From the NCBI GenBank assembly GCA_028386065.3, contig JAKUCV010006750.1, positions 514,483-578,482 of the forward strand: a stretch of 64,000 nt of DNA, read 5' to 3'. The stretch comes from Turnera subulata. Lineage: Eukaryota > Streptophyta > Magnoliopsida > Malpighiales > Passifloraceae. The position numbers and the translations under genes are program-made. The notes beneath the pieces were generated by a model that ran no database searches, was not told where the DNA came from, and saw only the letters and a list, made by a program, of their open reading frames with translations. Below, one piece after another: positions 54,857 to 64,000 of the stretch (within the stretch, counting starts at the first letter, position 1; the number at the start of each line of letters is the position of its first letter).

Positions 54857-57856
54857 CCACCAGGAAGGAAACACGGCTACCTGCTGAAATGAAAGAGTCT
54901 GACACTCGAGGTAATTAAGAGCAACCGTCAACAAGCTACTAATGATCTGTAAAACCACGGTGGTGATTTATATGAGTCGCCTACTCATTGTACAACATAA
55001 AAAAATATACAGGCACACGAAGACAAGCTCATAGGGTGAGTAAGTCCACGAGCCCAAGTATACACACACTATCAACATGTGTCAAATACCACACATACAA
55101 GTGTTAAGTGAATTATCTGGTTATTACATTCTTATTATTATTAAGGGCCCTCTACTGTGTGCGTCCGGCGCGGTAGCGACTGGCCAGCTCCCCAGGGCAT
55201 ATGCCCAAAGATAATATTATATATATACAGTATAAATATCAACACACCAGAATGGGTAAGTTCCGACAAAGAAAACCACTAACAAACAAGTGGCCGACAA
55301 CTCTAAGAGGGGTGCTCTCCTCAAAGGAATTATAACCCAAAATCTTGGGGCACACCCGTCAGTCTCCAAGTCCCCAGCTCTGTGAGGGGTGCTCTCACCA
55401 AAGGAAATAGATAATAACAAATAACCAAGGGGTACACCCGACAAATCCCCAAGGCGCCAGCTCTGTGAGGGGTACTCTCACTAATATAAATCGAGAGGCG
55501 TACCCATCAATTCCCTCATCGCCATTTCTATGAATACAACTCACTATAATAACAGGACCTGAGGGGTACCCTCTCTCCCTCTCAGTGCTACCGGTCAACA
55601 GCCCCACAATAGAACATATATTATTCAGAATCATTTATTATCAGTTATGCCTTAAGTAAGAGGTGATCTTCATGATGTGTATACAGGTGCTGTGCCACCA
55701 AAGATAGTTTCTAAATCGAGCTTAAGGCTCACATAAATACATGATATTGGCAAGACAGCACACATATCATAAATGGCATATCAGCTCATATGATATCATC
55801 ATGTCATCATAGCACATAAACACAGGCATAACACAGTCAACAACATGCAATACACTTAGCAAGTAGCACTGACTAACCATACCAACAAGTATTCGCATAC
55901 AAGCATATAAGTCTTATAGTCACCTCAATTATGTTGGCGCCCTATCTGTCCGCCACTAGTACCAGTTGCTCCTGAATTATGTCTCGTGCCTATACACATA
56001 GACACCGTATCTCACAAAGATATTCAACAATAAATAAATTATGCATGCTTGTGCAATGCAACCGTGAGTTAAGGTCTAACCCGACTAATCCACTTCCACT
56101 CACCAAAACTATAACTCCAAGTCACGGGTTTATGGTGCACAGGCTCAAAGCCCACTAAGTCCAAAATTATAATCCAACCTAGAGTCCACATGGTCACTGG
56201 CCCAAAGCCCACATCCACAAAACCCACCAATTAAAGCCATCTATGTCCTTGGGCTTAAAGCCCACTTATATTAGTTCCAATTGTTATATAGGGTCATAAC
56301 ATAATATCACTGGCCAAGGCCCAAATTTTGTCTTACTCCCGTTTTAAGTTTTTTTTTTCTCGAGTCCGAGTTATCCATCCTAGAGGTTCTACCCGTATCG
56401 GACAACCGTCCACATGCTACTCACTCCCTGCTTTCGGTTTCTACTATATATATATTAAGTACATAACCCATTCCAAAGATTAAAATACATGCCATGCACG
56501 GAATTTAAAGATACATTAGACAAGGTACCCTCAAAGCCGATGAACCAACTCTCACGCCGGAACAGGAACCCGAGACGCAGAAAAACTCCAACTTGCCAGA
56601 ATCCGATCAACTCTCTCCGGAGAAAGTTCAGCACGAACTGTCAACAACCATAACACGCCATTCACACACTGAATAACTTATAGAAACTGGGCATCAAGAA
56701 CGAAGACAAAAGCGAGAAAGGCTGCTGGAATTCTTACCAGAAAAAGGAAATTTGTCCACGCAGCAACAGACCCACGGCAAGGCCTTGTAACCCTCCAAAA
56801 CACAACACGAGCCACAGAACTCTGCTCGAAAATCAACAACCATAACAACCCGCCACCATCAATCTCAACCCCGATCACAACTCGGAGAGAGGAAAGGAGA
56901 AGAGAACAAGGTCTGAAGGCTTACCCGAGATGCAACCCGACACCCCAAAGTCTCAGATTCCTGCAGCAAACCTCCTCCTAGGTTCGTCCTCTCTCCACTG
57001 GGAACCACCACCAGCACAGCGGCGGCAAGGACCCGACCACCAGCAGCAACAACCGACACGCGCAGACCACCACCGCGAGTGAACACATGCCCGACCACGA
57101 AATAGGACCTGATTAAAACCCAATCGAGAAAATAGAGAGGGAAGGAAGGAGAGAGAGTGAGAGCAACAGCTTGCCGGGGTAAAAAGGCAATGCGACGGCT
57201 CGATCCAACCCCAAGCCTCGTCACGAGATCGCAGGCCTAGACAGCCACAGTTCCTCCCTCACAACTCCGTCCGCGCACAACTCCTCTCCTCTGCAGGTTC
57301 CCAATGGCGATAGGGAGGCAAAGGTGGTGGCGGTGTTTGTAAAGGAAAAGAGAGGAAGAAAACGGCAGTGGCGGCGTGAAAGGGAAAAGAGAAGCAGCTT
57401 GGGTGAAGAGAGAGAGAGAGAGAGAAAAAAAGGCTGTGGAATCGGGAGAGAGGAAGATGGGCAGCGGCGGAAGGAGAAAAAAAGAGGGAAAAGAACAAAA
57501 AAAAAAGAAAGAAAAGAAGGAAAAGAGATAGGGTTTTTAGGGTGTGAGCCGGCCCCAGTCCAAACGACGTCGTTTTGGACTGAGGCTCGGTCAACCCGCC
57601 CTAGTCAACGTTTTTTTTTTCTATCTCCTCAAAACTACGTAGTTTCAGTAAAACTACATCAAAAACATCTCGTCAACCCCGAACTCGGAATAATCCGCAA
57701 CGGAACCTCAAATTAGGACAACTCCAAGATAAAAGACATCTAACCACAGAAAATAATTAAATTCTTGACCAAGAACTCGGAAATAACTCGAGGGTAAAAT
57801 TGGAAATAAAATTTCATAAATTTCATAAATTAATTATGAAAAATCGAGGCGTTACA
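54857..57856 (-). repeat. Truncated LTR of the element I family, inverted
   Basis: On the minus strand it starts TGTAACGCCTCGATTTTTCA (57856) and runs through the GC-rich block (57300-56500, with the AACGACGTCGTTTTGG word), the GGGCTT-AAGCCC words (56090-56330) and GCACACAGTAGAGGGCCCTT (55140-55165). It ends near GGATCCATAG (54857), about 280 bp short of the family 3' end. No TSD. It joins directly to element B gag on one side and element F on the other. Confidence 0.8.
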
Positions 57857-57938
57857 AATGACATGGGATTGACCCGAGGAAGAGGGTGAAAGAAATAGGC
57901 GATAAGGCTCAATTAGGTTTGGGTCGGGTTCTCAGAGA

Positions 57939-59211
57939 GGGTCATGGCACGCCCGAATCTTTAGATGACACATGACAGGTATGCCATGTCCACACTCAAG
58001 TTGTAGACTCTATGATCACCCGCGGACTCTATAGGCACGCCATACCTACACTGACTTTTAATTTTTCAAGTCGATGTTACATGATTGATCTTGAGGATGG
58101 TTGAGTCGATTTTGTAAATATCCACCAGGCCATGCCCCTGCTCTTTTTGATTTTCATATTTTGGACATATCACACCCAGTTGGAGTCAATTATTGATGTG
58201 TCGAGTTGATTTGTACAAGGGGCATGATATGCCCCAATTTTTGATGATTTGTGTTCATTCTACTTTTGAAAATCGCATCACGATTCGAGTCTTTGTAGAT
58301 TTTGAAAAATGGGGCATGCCATGCCCCATCCTTTTTGACTTGTTTTTATTCCCTAGCTACATTTTAAGGGTCATGTCATGCCTTGAGTATAGTTGATTTT
58401 CTCCTTGACAAGTTTTGGGGTCGATTCACACACAAGAGGCATGGTCCACCCCGAGTTTTGATGATTTTTGCAAAGGGCATGCCATGCCTCGGCTCTTTTT
58501 TTTTATTGAAGTTGATGTTATAGAGTCAATTTTCCTAGGGGCACGTCTTGCCCCGAGTCTTTGCTGATTTTGAGTGGAAAACAGATGCGCACACCAAGGG
58601 TAGGACATGCCCATATCACGAGTGAAATTCTTTTTTTATTTACTTATGGGCATGGAATGTCCCAATGTGATTATTTTATTTAATGACTCGAAGTCTATGA
58701 GTAGTGGCATGACGTGCGCCGAGTTAAAGATGAGTGATATTCCTGAGGGCACGGCGTGCCCTCAATGCTTTTTACGAAAACATAAAAGGGGCATGGTGCC
58801 CAGTTTGATTGATTCATTCGCAGTGGCTAGGCGGGCCAATTTATTTGATTCAAACTAGATAGATTACCTACTTGACTATAGGCTGAGAAGTCCGAGATGA
58901 TTCTAAACCAGAGACATGCCAGTCCCCATCTTCCAAACCATCTGTAGATGATGCTAGGGACATCATGCCCCACCTTGAGAAAATCAAAGCAGGGGCATGA
59001 TGTACCCTCATTTAGGCAAGGGGAACGATACGCCCCGATCCTTTCCAAACCTACTAGAAGATATAGGGGAATAAGATGCCAACGAAATATATAACCGAAC
59101 CACGGAGTGGCACCTTTCCGATAAGAGATGTAAGGGCATGCGATGCCCAAGATATAGACAACACAGCTACGGAGCGACATCATAGACAATGATAGGGGCA
59201 TGAGATGCCCG
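57939..59211. repeat. Array of GGGGCATG-n-CATGCCCC inverted-repeat motifs
   Basis: About 22 imperfect palindromes. Examples: GGGGCATGATATGCCCC 58219-58235; GGGGCATGCCATGCCCC 58311-58327; GGGCATGCCATGCCTC 58475; GGGCACGGCGTGCCCT 58747; GGGACATCATGCCCC 58957; GGGCATGCGATGCCC 59133; GGGGCATGAGATGCCC 59195. Spacing is about 45-75 bp, and the intervening DNA often has TTTTTGATGATTT or GAGTC words. Confidence 0.85.
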
Positions 59212-59304
59212 GGGACCAGATAACCAGGCCATCAAACAACATTTCTAACGGAAGATAATGGAGAAGCCATTGGGATGAGATGATTCCCAAAAGCCAAACT
59301 GAAC

Positions 59305-59640
59305 ACCGAGTATCCTAGGAAGGACGATAAAATCCCTAGTTAGCAAAGATGAGAGGATTCTTTTTTGACGACCCGATAGATGAGATGATTCTATCACAGG
59401 CACACCGAGTACTCCAGGGAGGACGATAAAATCCCTAGTTAGCAAAGATGAGATGTTTCTTTGCTGAAGACCTGATAAATGAGATGATTCTATCACAAAC
59501 AAACCGAGTACCCCAGGGAGGACGAAAAAATCCCTAGTTAACAAAGATGAGATGATTCTTTGTTGATGACCTGATAGATGTGATGATTCTATCACAAACA
59601 AACTGAGTCCCGTAAGGAGGGCGATAAAATCCTTAAAAGC
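59305..59640. repeat. 99-bp tandem repeat, about 3.4 units
   Basis: Units start at 59305, 59404, 59503 and 59602 with ACCGAGTA/ACTGAGT, then GGAGGACGATAAAATCCCTA, then AAGATGAGATGATTC. Because 99 = 3 x 33, the minus frame stays open and reads a 33-residue repeat (VIESSHLSG, SSLLTRDF, VLPGVLG). Confidence 0.92.
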
Positions 59641-60498
59641 CTTGTGATGAGATGATTCCCAAAACCCGAGATGAGATGATTCTCGGCGATTACAACCTTC
59701 AGGAAGAGATGATTTCTAAAGTGGAGCATAGGGTGCTCCAACCATTGACATACACTATTCACATCAATTCATTCAAATTTGGTTGTTCCTTTTTCTTGCG
59801 TTGTTTCGACCTTATTTTTTAAGGACTCATCAACGAGGGGCATCTGTGAACACCCAAATTTGACCCACGAATATTCTCCTAATTTAGACTTTGAGTGTGC
59901 TCAAACCATAAGATCGATGAGATGATTCGGTCTTTGGCTAAGGCGCATTTAGAATTTATTTTAGTAGAATGTAGATATTTTATGAATGAGGAATTTATGT
60001 ATTTGAAACATAGGATTAATGAGATGATTTATTCTTAGGATAAAAATATATTGAACTCTAATTCATCAAAATATTTGTCTTATTTCATTTAATTGGGCTT
60101 TCTTGTTTGTTTTTACCCAATTATATTGAGATGATTTATTTTTGGGTTAAGAATAAATTGGAGGGCCTAAGTTAGTGGAATGTGGACATTCCAGTGTCAA
60201 CCCACAAACACAATACTTGCAGACTAATTTTAGCTTTGATTTTCGTAAAAAATCAGAGTTAAATCATCTTTTAATGGGAAATGAGCTTTTGGTATGATTT
60301 ATGCATAAGATGGGGATTTAATGTGTCTTAATCAATTAGGAGATGATTGGGAGGAGTAGTAATCAGGAAAAGAAGTGATTCTGGGTTTATTAGGGGTTAA
60401 TTACGCGGTGGAATCAAATTAGAGAGGAATTAGGAGAAACCGGGAGCAAAAAAGAAACGAACGGGGGAACGCGGGGGTGCCGGGCGGTTATGGTGGGA

Positions 60499-60585
60499 TG
60501 ACCGCCAGGTCCGGGCGGCCATCCACTGATGACCACCAGGCCTGGCGGCCACCCAGCCAATGACCGCTGGCCATGGTGGTCATGA
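60499..60585. repeat. 31-bp GC-rich tandem repeat upstream of element F LTR TATA
   Basis: Units at 60499-60529, 60530-60560 and 60561-60585 (partial) share TGACC.CCAGG and GGCGGCCA.CCA, each with inverted-repeat character. They sit 125-210 bp before TATAAATA. Confidence 0.8.
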
Positions 60586-60709
60586 TGCCCACAAATCCGA
60601 TTTTTCCCCGATTTTCGCCCCAAATTTGATTCTACACGGTTTTGGCCCAGATTGTTTGCTGAGACCTTGGTCATTAAGCAGGTCCACGCCCTTAGACTCC
60701 CCAGAACAC

Positions 60710-60717
60710 TATAAATA
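60710..60717 (+). promoter_or_regulatory. LTR promoter TATA box of element F
   Basis: ACTATAAATAGGG, the textbook plant form, within the 3' LTR. Confidence 0.6.
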
Positions 60718-61499
60718 GGGCCTCTCATTCACATTTCACGGGATCAACCACTCATTACACACACAGCCCCATAAGCTTTGATGCTTGGTGAAACTCTACT
60801 TCTCCAAGCCTAGAAATCTTTTTTAGGCAGAAACTCTGGAGGAATTTCGTGGATAACATCAACAAGGAGGCAACAAGAGTAGACCAAGAGGGAATCAACA
60901 ATTGAGCTAAGGAGTGGGAAGAAAGTGGGTGCATAATCCAACCCAAACCAAGGAGCTAGAGAGGGGCTACAAGAGGTAACACTAAACCCTTTTGTGTTTA
61001 TTATTTATTGAGGATTTGATGATGATATTGATGATGTGAGTGTTGTGTTTCCCTGAACAAGAACTACGTGGGCTTTGAACCCGGTCGCCGTTGTACCTAG
61101 GTGGCGACTAGTGGTGGAGACTCAAGCCTGATTATTTTATTTTTCCTTTTTATTCCAAGCCATTTTTTTTATGTGGTTTGTTTCCACACTACACACACAT
61201 TTGCACAAGGCATGCATATTTTGTTCAATTGCACAAAATTTTGACCCAACACGGATGGGTGCCTAACGCCTTCCCATCCGTGACGAACCCCCTGGCCCAT
61301 TATCTTTGGTTTGTTAATCAGTTGCTTTGAATGGAGTCATTGGGATCCAAGAACGGGTTTTTCCCAAATTTTGTCCTATAATAAAATTCGGATGGCTACT
61401 TCGAAGATAATGTGTGTTGGTTAAGAAAAAGTTCTAAAGGGAAAGGTGAGGAGACCCAAGTGATTTTGGGTCGGGTTCTCACAGATGTACTAATGTAGT

Positions 61500-62310
61500 T
61501 CCACTACTATCCAAGATACTCCCACTAGCATCAAGATTCCGATGTGAACTTCACTCACCAATACTCAATTGCTTTGCGTCATCTTAACCTTCCAAATCAT
61601 ACATCTCCAAAGGCGATTGATCAGGTTCGTATCACCCTTTCTTGGAAACTCATTTTCCAAAAATGTCACATCTCATGATTCAAAATTTGTACTCCCTACA
61701 TCTTCATGTTCATCAGTGAACACATAACCTTTCGAGTTTCCGAGGTACCAAATAAAAAATACTCTTACTTCCCTTATGTCCCAATTGTCCATGTCTTTGG
61801 AAAGAGTTATGGGTATAAGTAGCACACCCCCAAGGCTTTTCCCAAGTTAAATAAAGCTTCCTACTTGTCCATAACTCATAAAGTGTAGTGGCAATAGATT
61901 TTGAGGCACTAAGTTCAGTATATGAGTCGTAGTTAAGAGTGCATCTCCCCAAAAAGAGACTAGAAACTTAACCAACGCCATTATGGATCTGACCATTTCA
62001 GGAAGAGTTCTATTTCTTCTTTTCGCAAAACCATTTTGTTGCGGGGTTGCCGGAATTGTTAACTGCTTAACAATTTATTTTTCATCACACATTTGTTTGA
62101 ACTGTTCAGACAAGTATTCATAGCCTCGGCCTGTCCTTAACGCCTTGGTACGTCTATCAAGCTGATTTTTCACAAGGTTCATTAACCATCTAAAATAGTC
62201 CAATTCCTCAAACTCGTGTGAAATCATGTAGACAGAACTGAAACATGTGAAATTATCGACAAACGTAATGAAATAATAGGCACCATGCCTAGCCCTCACA
62301 TTCATTGGAC
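61500..62310 (-). pseudogene. Copia integrase (element G)
   Basis: 62305-62075: MNVRARHGAYYFITFVDNFT with the first catalytic D, and RGYEYLSEQFKQMCDEK, where the second D is changed (LRTGRGYEYL instead of the usual TDRG/SDRG). 61952-61713: STELSASKSIATTLYELW-like segment, with KPWGCATYTHNSFQRHGQLG. The D2 change plus stops indicate loss of function. Confidence 0.8.
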
Positions 62311-62450
62311 CTCAGATATGAGAATGGATTAATTGCAAAGGTTGTTCCACTCTTGTTGCTTTACCAAATGGTTTTCCTGCTATTTTTTGCCCAAGACAAA
62401 ACTCACACACAGAAAGTTCTACCTCATTAATATAGCCCATTACGCCCTTT

Positions 62451-63100
62451 TTAGTGAGGCGATTCATTCTGTGCTGGCCCACCGTGACCAAGCCTCGAAT
62501 GCCACATATTCACAGCATCATCTACATTACTAGAAGATGCAACAAAGGAAAAACTGGATTTATTTGAAACACTTTCAATCTCCAAAACAACAAGACCATT
62601 CGTCCAGAAACTGTGTCCATAAAGAGTAGTACCAAAGAACAAATCCATACCGAATTCATGAAAATTAAAAAAAACCATGCTTAGACAAAACATAAGCAGA
62701 CATGAGATTCCGCCACATCTCTGGAACATAAAGTACATCATGCACGTCCACAATTTGACCACTACCCAACCTAAGTTGGCTAGTGCCCAAACCTCTAACT
62801 TTCAGCCTGGAGTAATTCCCCACATGAACCCACTTTGATCCACTTAGGATACAACGATAGTCCACGAATGGTTCTCGATCGATGGTTATGTGGTCTACGG
62901 GCCCCCGAGTCTAAAATCCACTTGAAAACTGATTTAGTTAATAAAACATAACTATAAACAAAACTAGAACTGAAGTCATTATAGAATGGACTTATATTCT
63001 TGGGTTGTGCACTTAGCAACAAAATGCCCCCTCTAACCACAGTTTTAACACGTGTATTTGTTCTTGTTTTTTTTTGTTGAGATCTGGGATTCACTTTATT
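62451..63100 (-). pseudogene. Copia zinc knuckle, protease and GAG-pre-integrase (element G)
   Basis: The knuckle tail CGxRGHFVAKC is near 63050-63010 (first cysteine frame disturbed by a stop). The protease WILDSGA is near 62925, with HITIDREPFVDYRCILSG-like and NYSRLKVRGLGTSQLRLG (62865-62665). DVLYVPEMWRNLMSAYVLSK and the pre-integrase motif NMWHSRLGHGG follow at about 62500. Split over three frames. Confidence 0.8.
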
Positions 63101-63124
63101 CTCACCAGAAGGTTTCTTTTGACC

Positions 63125-63824
63125 CTACTTTGCCTTGTTCCCTTTTTTGTTCATTGGCGCTTGCTTACACTTATTACTTCTACTACTTTCATCCACCAAG
63201 GCACTGCTCTGAGAAGGTTTTTTAGATAGCCCAAGGCGCTCCTCCTCCAGCTCAAGATGACGAGCAACATCGTCAAAAGTAGTAGCATTAAAGTTGGGGG
63301 TCAATTGAGCTTTCATATATTCCTAGGAACTTGGCAAGGATCAGATGGTAGCCTGAACCATGTGTTCCTGAGTGAGTTGGTGGCCCGCATCACATAACTC
63401 ACTGATCATGTTTGACATGCTCCTTAAATATTGTTTCACTGTAAGATTTGGATATTTTTTATAGCTGTCAAACCTGAGTGTCAATTGCCTCAATTTGGTC
63501 AAGTCCGCACCATCAAACTTTGTCTTGAGGGCAGCCGATAATTCCTTAACATTGAGCATTTTGTTATACGAGCGCTTCAAATCAGTCTCTATAGTATTAA
63601 GTAAGGTGATGCGAGTGAGAGAGTTCTTCCTTTTCCATGCAAGGTAGAGATCTCTCTCTCCTATGTTGGGTTGTAGGCTCATTCATCTCGGTTTCTAAAG
63701 CATTGAGAACATCACGTTCCTCCAGCACATACTAGATTTTCATGCTCCAAACTTCTTAGTTATCACCATTGAGCTTTTCATTTTTGTTCAGCTCAGCGAT
63801 GAAACCCTTTGTAGTAGCAACCAT
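63125..63824 (-). pseudogene. Copia gag (element G)
   Basis: ATG at 63824: MVATTKGFIAELNKNEKLNG, followed by in-frame stops, with YVLEERDVLNALETEM downstream. The clean frame 63682-63341 includes SYNKMLNVKELSAALKTKFD, LRQLTLRFDSYKKYPNLTVK and SNMISELCDAGHQL. 63316-63125 includes TTFDDVARHLELEEERLGLS. It is a UBN2-type gag close in organisation to Tnt1-like families. Confidence 0.82.
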
Positions 63825-64000
63825 CCTACAAATCACAACAGATTAGCCAACTTGCACACTGACGATCAAGACAAAAAATTCATGCAAAGACTACACAGGA
63901 ATGCCATATCATGTATACAAGGATATTATGCTTTTTACATAAGTATAAAATAATTAACATTGTCCTAAATACAAAATCAAAAAGCCATTAAAATGCATAA
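63825..64000 (-). other. 5' leader of element G (partial)
   Basis: Noncoding sequence upstream of gag, cut by the window end. No primer site seen yet. Confidence 0.5.

Larger units (their letters stand above)
57857..61483 (+). mobile_element. Element F: gypsy-like, noncoding, 3' part
   Basis: The 3' LTR is 59845-61483, preceded by a polypurine tract (ACGAGGGGCATC). The left end 57857-57936 shares the LTR end TTGGGTCGGGTTCTCA and is probably the tail of the 5' LTR. The internal 1.9 kb has no gag or pol and consists of two repeat arrays (57939-59211; 59305-59640). A non-autonomous or deleted element. Confidence 0.6.
59845..61483 (+). repeat. 3' LTR of element F
   Basis: 1,639 bp, TGTGAACACCCAAATTTGAC to GGGTCGGGTTCTCACA. 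TATAAATA at 60710-60717. A 31-bp GC-rich repeat at 60499-60585 lies upstream of the TATA, and several GAGATGATT words lie in the first 500 bp. Confidence 0.8.
61484..64000 (-). mobile_element. Element G: 5' part of a copia element, continues beyond the window
   Basis: On the minus strand: leader (from the window end), gag (ATG 63824), zinc knuckle, protease, GAG-pre-integrase and integrase to about 61500, where element F's LTR abuts. RT and RNase H are not present. Several in-frame stops. Confidence 0.8.

Noticed and set aside
57324..57716. 130-codon plus ORF, highly charged (KEKRGRKR)
   Set aside because: It lies antisense in the purine-rich GC block of the inverted element I LTR; the charge reflects purine runs.
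59245..59601. 118-codon minus ORF with SSHLSG repeats
   Set aside because: A direct product of the 99-bp tandem repeat; no start context, no family, repeat continues beyond the frame.
1..64000. tRNA, rRNA, snRNA or miRNA genes
   Set aside because: I looked for tRNA-like A/B boxes and known RNA gene words by eye and saw none I could support; a covariance-model search would be needed to exclude them.

Overview
The window looks like repeat-saturated nuclear DNA of a flowering plant, probably a eudicot. It is AT-rich, no gene is intact from end to end, and it is packed with Ty1/copia and Ty3/gypsy LTR retrotransposons, solo LTRs, a foldback MITE and two broken FAR1/FHY3-related (FRS, MULE-transposase-derived) genes. 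I cannot name the species from sequence alone.

Layout. 1-2340: noncoding DNA with a possible 3' exon of an unknown gene, a GC-rich block and a poly-C run ending in an N. 2362-5574: degenerate minus-strand copia (LTR, gag, protease, integrase; RT lost). 6250-7330: SIRE-like LTR. 8516-16959: FRS copy 1 (+), split by element I (8846-15466, TSD TATAT), which has 3.3-kb LTRs around under 300 bp of internal DNA. 18064-21799: minus-strand SIRE-type copia D (gag plus 5' LTR). 22168-23164: another SIRE-like LTR. 23429-23685: MULE-type foldback MITE with a 9-bp TSD. 24320-41850: FRS copy 2 (+), split by SIRE-type element E (25745-40897, TSD AGCTA). E is itself split by a complete copia element A (26454-34583, TSD CAACG). 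44034-46747: copia C (minus). 46748-54856: copia B (minus, same family as A) inserted in C's RT and carrying two solo gypsy-type LTRs (TSDs ATAGG and CCTTA). 54857-57856: inverted, truncated second LTR of the element I family. 57857-61483: gypsy-like F (+). 61484-64000: copia G (minus), running off the window.

The sequence gives the order of events. FRS copy 2 existed first, then E entered it, then A entered E. C existed first, then B entered it, then the solo LTRs landed in B.

The most unusual signal is a 12-bp perfect palindrome, AACATCGATGTT, in pairs 19-22 bp apart (about two helical turns). It fills the U3 of both E LTRs just upstream of a TATA box, recurs near E's 3' end, and recurs in the 5' leader of element A, a different copia lineage, there as a 52-bp higher-order tandem repeat. 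Element E also lacks pol and instead holds an antisense transcription-unit-like cassette (TATA box, 127-codon basic/coiled-coil ORF, AATAAA). Element F carries a second palindrome array, roughly GGGGCATG-n-CATGCCCC, about 22 copies over 1.3 kb.
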